Shown here piece by piece: positions 1-7,168 of a DNA stretch of 13,414 nt (positions are counted from its first letter, which is position 1; every line of letters starts with the position of its first letter). The DNA is from Proteobacteria bacterium UBA7420 (GTDB lineage Bacteria > Pseudomonadota > Gammaproteobacteria > Magnimaribacterales > D2472): the NCBI GenBank assembly GCA_002469975.1, contig DKMG01000092.1, positions 1-13,414 of the forward strand. The letters run 5' to 3'. The position numbers were made by a program, and so were the translations under genes. The notes beneath the pieces were generated by a model. That model ran no database searches, was not told the origin of the DNA, and was given only the letters and a program-made list of their open reading frames with translations.

Positions 1-365
1 TCATCTACATCTCTGTACATCACAGCTAAAGTGCAAGTGAAAAATTTAGTTGCAATACCAACAATGGCAGTAAGCCACATCCAAAAAATCGCTCCAGGTC
101 CAGCTAACTGAATAGCAATGGCAACCCCTGCGATGTTTCCAAGGCCAATAGTTCCAGACAAAGCAGTGGTTAAGGCTTGAAAGTGAGTGACCTCTCCAAC
201 ATCTTCTTCCTTAGAATACTTGCCTCTCAGCAAATCAAAAGCATGTCCAACATATTTGAATGGTGCTAGCTTTGAGTAGATTAAAAAGAAAATCCCTGCG
301 CCAACTAAAATGGGGACATTCCAAGTCCAGACAAAAGTTGCTAGTTCGCTAATAAAATTTTGCAT
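1..365 (-). CDS. Sodium:alanine/glycine symporter (AGCS family), N-terminal part, truncated by window edge
   Basis: This gene starts with ATG at 363-365 and stays open for 121 codons to the left edge, so only the N-terminus is visible. The family imports alanine or glycine with Na+ (or H+) across the inner membrane. The sequence shows a hydrophobic first segment at about residues 9-31. It is followed by a polar stretch with EEDVGEVTHFQALTTALSG (residues 53-71), and then the family signature GLGNIAGVA (74-82), which leads into a second membrane region (about 80-105) with GPGAIFWMW. This arrangement matches AGCS transporters closely. The start follows GAGTGGGCG, a modest ribosome binding site, and lies 39 bp downstream of the helicase gene stop, so the two may be co-transcribed. 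Substrate (alanine versus glycine) cannot be decided from this fragment. Family membership is secure. Confidence 0.9.
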   Translation of the reverse strand, partial: MQNFISELATFVWTWNVPILVGAGIFFLIYSKLAPFKYVGHAFDLLRGKYSKEEDVGEVTHFQALTTALSGTIGLGNIAGVAIAIQLAGPGAIFWMWLTAIVGIATKFFTCTLAVMYRDVD

Positions 366-395
366 TACGCCCACTCAATAAAAAATAGAATTTAT

Positions 396-401
396 ATTGT
401 A
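396..401 (-). promoter_or_regulatory. Possible -10 box ahead of the symporter gene
   Basis: The minus strand reads TACAAT here, one base from the TATAAT consensus, about 30 nt before the symporter ATG in the short gap after the helicase stop. No acceptable -35 hexamer is found 16-18 nt upstream, so this is a weak candidate. Read-through from the helicase gene is equally possible. Confidence 0.25.
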
Positions 402-404
402 GGG

Positions 405-1715
405 CTATCCGAAGTGTTCTGCATGAAAATCTTGGATGTCAGGATCCACCAAAGCATCTCTAATCTTTAATTCCTGATACAGGTTTAACGACTCCAAAGT
501 TTTGCATCGACTCAAAGCAACGTATGCCTGACCTGTAGCAAAAGCGCCCTCGCCTAAATCTACAGAACAGCTCTCTAGAGTTAAGCCCTGAGCTTTGTGG
601 ATGGTCACAGCCCATCCAAGCTTTAAAGGGAATTGCTTGAACGAGGATACGATCTCTTCCTCCATCTCATCATTAAACTCGTCATAAACATATTTCACCT
701 TATTCCACTCTTCTCTTTTAACCTTGAATACTTCTTTGCCCACCTTAACTTTAATCACTTTCTTATTTTTATCGGAGCAATCTATGACCAAGCCAATGGT
801 GCCGTTCACCCAACGGCCGTCAGGATCATTTTTAATGAACATAACTTTTGCATCCTCTTTAATTCTTAGCTCTCTTGGAGCGGGAAGATCATTCTCATTT
901 AATTCTCCTTGCTCTCTTGATTTAGCAGCAGTCGCAGGACCTTCAATTAAATTTAACATTTCCTCATTAATCTGCTCCGCGCGATATTTTCTTGAGGTAA
1001 TGATTAAAGAAGATTCGGTATCAAATTCTGGATTATGACACTGGCTATTAATTCTCTTAATTGATTCTTCAAGATTAGTGCCAAGGCGAATATTATTCAG
1101 AAGATCATAAAATTCCTCATCGTCTTGCTGCCTAAAAGAAAGAGTTAATTCAAAAAATGATGGGCTCTCAATCTCCTTATAACTGTGCGCACTAAAAAAA
1201 TAAACTGAATCATATTTCTCGAAAATCACTGTCTCCTCATGATCTTTAACTACCGGAGGTAGTTGAAATAAATCTCCGCATGCAAGAACATGTATGCCGC
1301 CAAAAGGCTTCGAGGAATTGCGGTGTATTTTTAAAGTATCAGAAATGGCATCTAGCATAGGGGCTCGAACCATGGAAATTTCATCAATAATTAATAACTC
1401 AAGATTCTTTAAAAGTTTTTTAAAGCGAGGATCTTTTGACTCTTGGATCACGGGGAATGTATCAAAACCAATCCTAAAAGCTGAATTAATAGTGCTGCCA
1501 CCAATATTCAAAGCTGCGACTCCGGTTGGCGCAACGACAATTTTTTTTAGTAAGCACTCATCTTTAACTCTCTCAATGAGTGTGGTTTTACCTGTACCTG
1601 CCGCACCAGTAAGGTATATAAAATGTTGAGAATTTTCTTCGTCTAGCAACTCTAAAATACTCTCTAATCTACTATCAAATGCAGAGGCGGGATTATCTGA
1701 TTGTGATGAGGCCAT
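405..1715 (-). CDS. PIF1/RecD-like superfamily 1B DNA helicase (AAA-type ATPase)
   Basis: The product is a 436-residue ATP-dependent DNA helicase-like protein. Visible motifs in order are: Walker A GAAGTGKT (residues 37-44); the PIF1-typical VAPTGVAALN (61-70); Walker B LLIIDEISM (107-115); motif III GDLFQLPPV (147-155); the LTLSFRQ motif (190-196); VNGTIG (303-308); and the C-terminal WAVTIHKAQGLTLE (368-381) plus AYVALSRC (397-404). This set and order is that of PIF1-family 5'-3' helicases, related to RecD/TraA. The length is near the bare helicase core, with no added nuclease or long N-terminal domain. A role in resolving DNA structures or in replication and repair is inferred from the family; no partner gene is adjacent. 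The ATG at 1715 has no clear Shine-Dalgarno sequence but gives a sensible 36-residue lead before Walker A. It lies 180 bp beyond tRNA-Ser and 39 bp before the symporter gene. Confidence 0.9.
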   Translation of the reverse strand: MASSQSDNPASAFDSRLESILELLDEENSQHFIYLTGAAGTGKTTLIERVKDECLLKKIVVAPTGVAALNIGGSTINSAFRIGFDTFPVIQESKDPRFKKLLKNLELLIIDEISMVRAPMLDAISDTLKIHRNSSKPFGGIHVLACGDLFQLPPVVKDHEETVIFEKYDSVYFFSAHSYKEIESPSFFELTLSFRQQDDEEFYDLLNNIRLGTNLEESIKRINSQCHNPEFDTESSLIITSRKYRAEQINEEMLNLIEGPATAAKSREQGELNENDLPAPRELRIKEDAKVMFIKNDPDGRWVNGTIGLVIDCSDKNKKVIKVKVGKEVFKVKREEWNKVKYVYDEFNDEMEEEIVSSFKQFPLKLGWAVTIHKAQGLTLESCSVDLGEGAFATGQAYVALSRCKTLESLNLYQELKIRDALVDPDIQDFHAEHFG

Positions 1716-1895
1716 TACTATTAAATATAGAAAAAAATTATGGTGAAATTCTACCAGTTACTTCATAAATCATGGGAAATAAAATCTAAAGTTGAGTAAT
1801 ATTTTAAGATCTAAGAGTTACCTGACAGTAGTCTTATTTTGAATCTCGGTTTTAATTAGCTCTACCTCGTTAACTTTATAAGGATTGCTAGAAAC
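1716..1895. other. Gap between tRNA-Ser and helicase gene, no recognised gene
   Basis: About 180 bp of AT-rich sequence lies between the tRNA 3' end and the helicase start. I see no second tRNA (no T-loop GGTTCRA motif), no csrA-like reading frame, and no strong hairpin followed by a T run on the minus strand that would end the tRNA transcript. The only notable element is the possible extended -10 box near the helicase gene. The gap probably holds the helicase leader and perhaps a non-canonical end of the tRNA transcript. Confidence 0.5.
1748..1756 (-). promoter_or_regulatory. Possible extended -10 promoter for the helicase gene
   Basis: The minus strand reads TGG followed by TAGAAT, an extended -10 form (TGn plus a hexamer one base off consensus), about 33 nt upstream of the helicase ATG. 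There is no good -35 hexamer at 17 nt, which extended -10 promoters can lack. It is offered as the best candidate in this gap, not as a firm site. Confidence 0.3.
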
Positions 1896-1985
1896 TGGCG
1901 GAGAGTGAGGGATTCGAACCCTCGATACAGTTACCCGTATACCTCCTTAGCAGGGAGGCGCTTTCGACCACTCAGCCAACTCTCC
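1896..1985 (-). tRNA. tRNA-Ser (anticodon GCT), CCA encoded
   Basis: On the minus strand the sequence folds as a complete class II tRNA. It has a 7-bp acceptor stem (GGAGAGT with ACTCTCC) and a discriminator G followed by encoded CCA (1896-1898). The anticodon stem CCTCC/GGAGG encloses the loop CTGCTAA with anticodon GCT. A long variable arm (ATACGG-GTAA-CTGTAT) is characteristic of serine tRNAs. The T arm is GAGGG-TTCGAAT-CCCTC. It decodes AGC/AGU serine codons. It lies 44 bp after the pyrC stop and has its own TATAAT box. In many gammaproteobacteria the equivalent tRNA follows alaS, lysC and csrA, often with tRNA-Arg beside it; no tRNA-Arg is present here. Confidence 0.97.
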
Positions 1986-1999
1986 GATTTCGGACAAGA

Positions 2000-2028
2000 A
2001 TTATAACGCTTTAAAATAAGAAAATAAC
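2000..2028 (-). promoter_or_regulatory. Probable promoter of tRNA-Ser
   Basis: A perfect TATAAT (minus strand, 2000-2005) stands 14 nt upstream of the mature tRNA 5' end, the right distance for a short leader removed by RNase P. The hexamer 17 nt further up (GTTATT, 2023-2028) is a poor -35 match. It lies just downstream of the pyrC stop, in the pyrC-tRNA gap, and no terminator is seen after pyrC, so the tRNA may also be made by read-through from the upstream gene cluster. Confidence 0.6.
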
Positions 2029-2029
2029 A

Positions 2030-3364
2030 CTATCGATTAAATTGTATCCTTTGACCTATTGGGAGGTCTGCAGACAAAACGCCATCTCGATAAACAACTT
2101 TCCCATTGATGATGGTGTGCTCCACAGATCCAGGAAAGGTTTGCCCCATAAATGGCGACCATCCACAGTGATATAGTATATTTTCCTTAGTCACAGAGGT
2201 TTGAGCGCTAAGGTCAACAATAGCTAGATCAGCAAAACCGCCCTCTCTTAGATAGCCGCGATCTTTGATTTGAAAACGCTCAGCAATATTATGACTGGTT
2301 TTTTGAACAATTTGCTCCAGTGAAAAAATACCTTTTGCATAAAAGTCCAATAAAACTAAAAGCGAATGCTGAATTAGTGGCAACCCACTCGGGGCTTTTA
2401 AATATGCTTGCTGTTTTTCTTCCCAGGTATGAGGTGCATGATCTGTTGCAATAATATCAATTTTATTAGCTTTTACCGCTTCGATTAATGCCAATCTATC
2501 TTGCTCTGTTTTAACGCTCGGATTACATTTAATTTGATTTCCATGTGTCAGATAATCAGCTTCGCTGAAATATAAATGATGGACACAGACTTCGCCGGTA
2601 ATTTTTTTATTAGCCAACTCTCCCGTAGTCAAGAGTTTCATTTCATCGGCCGTTGTCAAGTGAAGAATGTGTAGGTTAGATCCATGCTTAGTAGCAAGAT
2701 CATGGGCAAGCTGCGAAGATTTTAAGCATGCTGCAGCACTGCGTATTTGTGCGTGAAAGGTGGCATCGATGTCCTCGCCAAACTCTGCAATGACTGCCTG
2801 CTCATTGGCCTGAATCATTGGGGTGTCTTCGCAATGAGTCACAATATTGACTGGGGCTTCTCTAAAGATTGCATCAAGTGTGTCTTGATTATCCACTAGC
2901 ATATCTCCAGTAGATGCGCCCATAAAAACTTTTAAACCGCATGCGAGGGTATTATCTAGCTGTTTAATTTCCTCAATATTAGAGTTGCTCGCACCCATGT
3001 AAAAGGAATAATTAGCATGTGATTTTGTGGCAGCAAGGTCAAATTTAGCCTGTAGGTTCACTCGATTGGTAGTGGTTGGGTTCACGTTTGGCATTTCAAA
3101 GTAACTGGTCACACCGCCAGCTAGACCAGCCCGACTCTCTGATTGAATGTTGCCTTTATGCGTTAAACCCGGCTCTCGAAAATGAACTTGATCGTCTATA
3201 AGTCCTGGTAGAACATGTTTGCCTTTTAAGTCTATTATCTCTTTTGATTCCGCATCGATCGAGGGAGAAATTCTCTCAATTCTATCGCCTTTGATGGCAA
3301 GATCAGATTCGAAAATCTGACCTTCATTAACAAGGGTACCGTTTTTTAAAATAAGATCGAACAT
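2030..3364 (-). CDS. pyrC: Dihydroorotase, class I (amidohydrolase superfamily)
   Basis: The product is a 444-residue zinc amidohydrolase that interconverts N-carbamoyl-aspartate and dihydroorotate, the third step of pyrimidine synthesis in the cytoplasm. The sequence shows the metal-binding HFREPG (residues 61-66), the MPNVNPTT substrate-site stretch (91-98), GLKVFMGASTGDMLVD (143-158) whose Lys145 is the likely carboxylated bridging lysine, THCED (His177), HILHLTT (His232/His235) and the catalytic ATDHAPH (Asp308). These match the class I (long, PyrC/PyrX-like) type and not the shorter E. coli PyrC. The ATG overlaps the aspartokinase TAA by one base (TAATG), with AGGAGA a few bases ahead, so translation is probably coupled. 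It sits where csrA is usually found relative to alaS-lysC-tRNA-Ser. An allantoinase or hydantoinase activity is possible in this superfamily, but the motifs fit dihydroorotase best. Confidence 0.88.
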   Translation of the reverse strand: MFDLILKNGTLVNEGQIFESDLAIKGDRIERISPSIDAESKEIIDLKGKHVLPGLIDDQVHFREPGLTHKGNIQSESRAGLAGGVTSYFEMPNVNPTTTNRVNLQAKFDLAATKSHANYSFYMGASNSNIEEIKQLDNTLACGLKVFMGASTGDMLVDNQDTLDAIFREAPVNIVTHCEDTPMIQANEQAVIAEFGEDIDATFHAQIRSAAACLKSSQLAHDLATKHGSNLHILHLTTADEMKLLTTGELANKKITGEVCVHHLYFSEADYLTHGNQIKCNPSVKTEQDRLALIEAVKANKIDIIATDHAPHTWEEKQQAYLKAPSGLPLIQHSLLVLLDFYAKGIFSLEQIVQKTSHNIAERFQIKDRGYLREGGFADLAIVDLSAQTSVTKENILYHCGWSPFMGQTFPGSVEHTIINGKVVYRDGVLSADLPIGQRIQFNR

Positions 3365-3366
3365 TA
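3359..3366 (-). promoter_or_regulatory. Coupled stop/start between aspartokinase and dihydroorotase (TAATG)
   Basis: The minus strand reads AGGAGACTAATG: the aspartokinase TAA (3364-3366) and the pyrC ATG (3362-3364) share one base, with a good Shine-Dalgarno sequence inside the last aspartokinase codons. This arrangement typically lets terminating ribosomes restart on the next gene. Confidence 0.75.
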
Positions 3367-4575
3367 GTCTCCTAGGTTGAATGCTTTATGCAAAATTCTC
3401 ACCGCTTCTTCAAGCTGAGTCTCTGCAATCACAATGGTAATTTTTATTTCTGAGGTACTGATCATTTGAATGTTAATTCCTGCATCAGCCAGAGCATTAA
3501 AGGCGGTGCTTGCGATGCCTGCGTGAGAGCGCATACCTACACCGACCAAAGATACCTTGCCAATTGCTTCTTCGATAATTAGTTCGTCGTATAAGATGCC
3601 ATGCATTTTTTCTTTGAGAACTGTTTCAACCTCTGCTCTATCATGAGTGGCAACAGTGAACGTAAAGTCTGTTTTATTAGATACGCTGACATTTTGAACA
3701 ATGACATCAACATCAATGCCTGCATCGCTAATAGGGCTCAGGATGCCTGATGCAATTCCTGGGGTATCAGCCACACCATGCAATGTAACTTTTGTTTGAT
3801 CAGTTTGAGATGCAATCCCTGTAATCACTGCGTCTTCCATACCGTTCTCCTCATGTAAAATTAATGTGCCCGAGCCTGGTTTGAAGCTTGATAATACCCT
3901 GACTAAGACTTTATATTTATTTGCAAACTCAACAGCACGTATCTGAATCACCTTGGCGCCCTGCCCTGATAACTCTAACATCTCTTCCATGCAGATAGAA
4001 TCAAGCTTTTTTGCATCAGGAGCAATTCTTGGATCGGTGGTGTAGATGCCATCAACGTCAGTGTAAATATCACAACGCTTAGATTTAATAGACGCTGCAA
4101 TAGCCACAGCAGTCGTGTCACTACCGCCTCTACCCATGGTTGTAATATCTCCTGTATCGGTAATGCCTTGAAAACCAGTCACGATTGGAATGTAGCCATC
4201 TTTGATGGTTTGAAAAATAATCTCATTGTCCATCTCTAAGATCTTAGCCTTTGAAAATTGAGCGGTGGTCTTCATCCCAACCTGGGCTGCAGATAAAGAT
4301 TTAGCCTTTAAGCCCAAATGATTTAAAGCAATCGCAACTAAAGATGCGCTCACTTTCTCTCCGGTAGAAATTAGAGCATCAAACTCTCTTTTATTTGGCT
4401 CGGCTCCAAAAGACTGGGCCAAATCTATCAAGCGATTAGTCTCTCCGCTCATAGCAGATACAACAACCACTGGAAAAGCTTCGCTGGATGCTGCATGAAT
4501 TAGATTTGCAACAGCAGAAATTCTATCGGTTGAGCCAACAGAGGTGCCGCCAAATTTTAATACTATGGTTTCCAT
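3364..4575 (-). CDS. lysC: Aspartate kinase (aspartokinase) with two C-terminal ACT domains
   Basis: The product is a 403-residue cytoplasmic enzyme that phosphorylates aspartate at the entry to lysine, threonine, methionine and diaminopimelate synthesis. The N-terminal kinase domain shows KFGGTSVG (residues 7-14), the STGEKVSA stretch (70-77), TTMGRGGSDTTA (145-156) and YTDVDGIYTTDPR (171-183). Two ACT regulatory domains follow, roughly residues 262-330 and 340-402, ending in the typical INIQMISTSEIKI (367-379). Length and layout match the monofunctional lysC/ask type of Pseudomonas, without a fused homoserine dehydrogenase. Feedback control by lysine and/or threonine is expected from the family. 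The gene follows alaS after 22 bp, a conserved gammaproteobacterial neighbour pair, and overlaps pyrC by one base. No strong Shine-Dalgarno sequence precedes its ATG, though KFGGTSVG at residue 7 fixes the start well. Confidence 0.96.
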   Translation of the reverse strand: METIVLKFGGTSVGSTDRISAVANLIHAASSEAFPVVVVSAMSGETNRLIDLAQSFGAEPNKREFDALISTGEKVSASLVAIALNHLGLKAKSLSAAQVGMKTTAQFSKAKILEMDNEIIFQTIKDGYIPIVTGFQGITDTGDITTMGRGGSDTTAVAIAASIKSKRCDIYTDVDGIYTTDPRIAPDAKKLDSICMEEMLELSGQGAKVIQIRAVEFANKYKVLVRVLSSFKPGSGTLILHEENGMEDAVITGIASQTDQTKVTLHGVADTPGIASGILSPISDAGIDVDVIVQNVSVSNKTDFTFTVATHDRAEVETVLKEKMHGILYDELIIEEAIGKVSLVGVGMRSHAGIASTAFNALADAGINIQMISTSEIKITIVIAETQLEEAVRILHKAFNLGD

Positions 4576-4597
4576 GTTCTATTTTAACGCCTAAAGA

Positions 4598-7168
4598 TTA
4601 AGCGAGGGATTGTACGATATTAGGAATGGATTTCAAAAATTCATCAATGTTGTTACATTCAGCTGCACCTTGAGCAAAGTCACTCCGTCCTCCGCCTTTG
4701 CCGCCAATAGACTGACTCACTTCCTGAATTATGTTGTTGGCTTGAAGTGATGTCTCTAAATCCTTAGTAACACCACAGACTAAGATCACTTTCTCTTCTT
4801 GATAACTAACAATTAAGACGCATTGCTTGTGTTGATCTTTTTTATGCTGGTCCACAAGATTCCTTAAATCCTGAATATTTTGGTTTTCTACCCGAATGAG
4901 CACTAACTCACAATCACCTATGCTGTGGCGAGATTCTTGTGTGTCCATTAGCAATGATTCATTGGGTTTCTTGCCTTTTTTTAAAGATTTATTTTCTGCA
5001 ATCAAATCTTTAATTTTAGAGCTCACTTCTGCCGCTCCAACATTTAGCAAAACTTGAGAGACTTGCACTTGATTGCGAAGCTCTAACATTAGATCTAATG
5101 CTTTTGTTCCAACAACTGCTTCAATTCTTCTGATACCTGAAGAAACACTGGATTCATTTGTGATAACAAACATGCCAATATCACCAGTTCTTGCAACATG
5201 AGTCCCGCCACACAATTCAACGGAAAAACCATCACTCATAGATAGAACTCTAACCTCATCATCGTATTTCTCTCCGAACATTGCTTCTGCTCCAGAGGCA
5301 ATAGCATCATCCAGCTTCATTAAATTTGTAGTCACTTCAGAATTATTTAGGGCATGCATATTTACAATTGATTCAATTTCTTTGAGCTCATCTTTGCTAA
5401 CGGCCTTGGGGTGAGAGAAATCAAAGCGTAATTTTAATGCATCTACCAAGGAGCCTTTTTGCTGCACATGATCTCCTAATACATGTTTGAGGGCTGCATG
5501 CATTAAATGAGTTGCAGAATGATGAGCTGCCGATGAGCCTCTATGACTAGGATTAACTGCTAATTTTAGTTGATCGCCAACAGAGATGGTCCCTTTATTA
5601 AGAGCAATTTTATGAATAAAGATTTTGCCTTGTTTGATGCAGTCCAAGATCTGACCGTCGCAATTTAAACCTTCAAATGTGCCTTGGTCCCCTGTTTGAC
5701 CGCCCGATTCAGCGTAAAAAGGAGATTGGTTCACAGCCATTAGATATTCTTTAGGGTCTGTTGCAGATTCAATTAGAATCTCCTCCTCCCATAACCCCAA
5801 GATTTCACCTTCGGCAGTTAATCTTTCATATCCTAGAAAATGAGTTGCGAGAATTGAAGATAAGTCTAACTGAGTGCCTTTGAATTTACTTGCTGATTTT
5901 GAATTCTTAACCTGCTGTGCCATGCATTGGTCAAAGCCTTCTTGGTCAAGGGATAGATCTTGTTCGCGGGCAATATCAGCAGTTAAGTCGAATGGAAATC
6001 CAAAAGTATCATGCAGCTTAAATACCAGTTCTCCTGGAATAACACTCGAAGTCATTTTGCTTATTTCTTTATCTAAAATCTCAATTCCTTTATCCAGCGT
6101 TTCTAAAAATTTATTTTCTTCATCATGAATGGTGGATTCAATAAGAGATTGATGAGTTCCAAGCATTGGAAAGGCACCTCCCATTTGCTGGACCAGCGGA
6201 GAGACCAATTGATATAAGAATGGTGTTTTAGCTCCTAGCTTATATCCATGCCTAATGGCTCGACGCATGATTCTGCGTAACACATAGCCTCGCCCTTCAT
6301 TTGATGGCATGACACCGTCAGCAATCAAAAAACTCACGCTTCGAATATGATCGGCAATAACTTTATGAGAAGGCTCACCTGGAGATTTAATAGCCATCTC
6401 AGATGCTGAGATTAAATGTCGAAATAAATCTGTTTCATAGTTAGAGTTAACACCCTGCATCACTGCAGTCACTCGCTCTAATCCCATGCCAGTATCGACA
6501 GAAGGTTTTGGTAGAGGCGTTAAGTCACCAGCAGCATCTCTATTAAACTGCATAAAAACTAAATTCCAGATTTCAACAAACCTGTCTCCATCGTCACCTG
6601 CGAAACCAGGAGGTGTGCCTTCGTATTGTTCGCCATGATCATAATAAATTTCTGAGCAAGGACCGCAAGGACCCGTATCGCCCATAGACCAAAAATTATC
6701 TTCTTCATCCAGTCGCACAATTCTATCTGGAGAAATGCCTATTTTAGATCGCCAGATTTCTTCTGCCTCATCATCTTCTCTAAAAACAGAAATCCACAAC
6801 CTATCTTTCTCCAAGCCAAGCTCTTGAGTTAAAAAATTCCAAGCAAGCTCAATGGCATGCTCTTTAAAATAATCCCCAAAACTGAAATTACCCAGCATTT
6901 CAAAAAACGTATGATGTCTCAGGGTGTAACCAACATTCTCTAAATCATTATGCTTGCCGCCGGCTCTTATGCATCGCTGAGTTGTGGTCGCACGCTGATA
7001 AGGTCTCTGATCTGTTCCTAGGAATACATCTTTAAATTGCACCATCCCAGCATTGGTGAATAAAAGAGTCTCATCATTCAATGGAACCAAGGGGCTAGAA
7101 TCCACGATCGCATGATCATGCTTTGCAAAATATTCTAAAAACTTAGCTCTGATTTCACTTGTTAACAT
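4598..7168 (-). CDS. alaS: Alanyl-tRNA synthetase
   Basis: The product (856 residues from the ATG) charges tRNA-Ala in the cytoplasm. With numbering from that ATG, the class II catalytic domain shows FTNAGMVQFKDVFLG (37-51), QRCIRAGGKHNDLENVG (64-80) and RHHTFFEMLGNFSFGDYF (84-101). DTGMGLERV (225-233) follows. The editing domain has the zinc site HSATH (550-554) and CGGTH (653-657), which removes mischarged serine or glycine. The C-Ala (DHHA1) domain ends with the glycine-rich GGKGGGRSDFAQGA (822-835). Length is typical. The frame extends two codons further to a TTG at 7174, but the TTG lies only 3 nt from the AAGGAAG ribosome site while the ATG lies 9 nt away, so I chose the ATG. The start overlaps the end of the upstream hydrolase gene by 14 nt. 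The next gene is lysC. Confidence 0.97.
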   Translation of the reverse strand: MLTSEIRAKFLEYFAKHDHAIVDSSPLVPLNDETLLFTNAGMVQFKDVFLGTDQRPYQRATTTQRCIRAGGKHNDLENVGYTLRHHTFFEMLGNFSFGDYFKEHAIELAWNFLTQELGLEKDRLWISVFREDDEAEEIWRSKIGISPDRIVRLDEEDNFWSMGDTGPCGPCSEIYYDHGEQYEGTPPGFAGDDGDRFVEIWNLVFMQFNRDAAGDLTPLPKPSVDTGMGLERVTAVMQGVNSNYETDLFRHLISASEMAIKSPGEPSHKVIADHIRSVSFLIADGVMPSNEGRGYVLRRIMRRAIRHGYKLGAKTPFLYQLVSPLVQQMGGAFPMLGTHQSLIESTIHDEENKFLETLDKGIEILDKEISKMTSSVIPGELVFKLHDTFGFPFDLTADIAREQDLSLDQEGFDQCMAQQVKNSKSASKFKGTQLDLSSILATHFLGYERLTAEGEILGLWEEEILIESATDPKEYLMAVNQSPFYAESGGQTGDQGTFEGLNCDGQILDCIKQGKIFIHKIALNKGTISVGDQLKLAVNPSHRGSSAAHHSATHLMHAALKHVLGDHVQQKGSLVDALKLRFDFSHPKAVSKDELKEIESIVNMHALNNSEVTTNLMKLDDAIASGAEAMFGEKYDDEVRVLSMSDGFSVELCGGTHVARTGDIGMFVITNESSVSSGIRRIEAVVGTKALDLMLELRNQVQVSQVLLNVGAAEVSSKIKDLIAENKSLKKGKKPNESLLMDTQESRHSIGDCELVLIRVENQNIQDLRNLVDQHKKDQHKQCVLIVSYQEEKVILVCGVTKDLETSLQANNIIQEVSQSIGGKGGGRSDFAQGAAECNNIDEFLKSIPNIVQSLA

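Noticed and set aside
633..1629. Plus-strand open frames antisense to the helicase gene (633-869, 724-1038, 1294-1629)
   Set aside because: They lie opposite a gene with complete helicase motifs, have no family resemblance and no good ribosome sites; they are frame shadows.
1800..1830. Imperfect inverted repeat around AGATCT and AAGAGTTACCTGACAGTAGTCTT as a tRNA terminator
   Set aside because: Pairing is interrupted by several mismatches and no T run follows on the relevant strand.
1818..1895. A short open frame on the minus strand running out of the tRNA-Ser 3' end into the gap and ending in TAA at 1818-1820
   Set aside because: It has no start codon or ribosome site, about 25 codons, and no recognisable similarity. 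It is not csrA and not a visible integrase remnant.
2030..3364. Hydantoinase or allantoinase as alternative identity for the amidohydrolase
   Set aside because: The HFREPG, MPNVNPTT and GLKVFMGASTGDMLVD stretches and the overall pattern fit class I dihydroorotase better, and no ureide or hydantoin genes are adjacent.
5874..6128. Plus-strand open frame antisense to alaS
   Set aside because: It is fully covered by conserved alanyl-tRNA synthetase coding sequence on the other strand, and its protein has no recognisable features.
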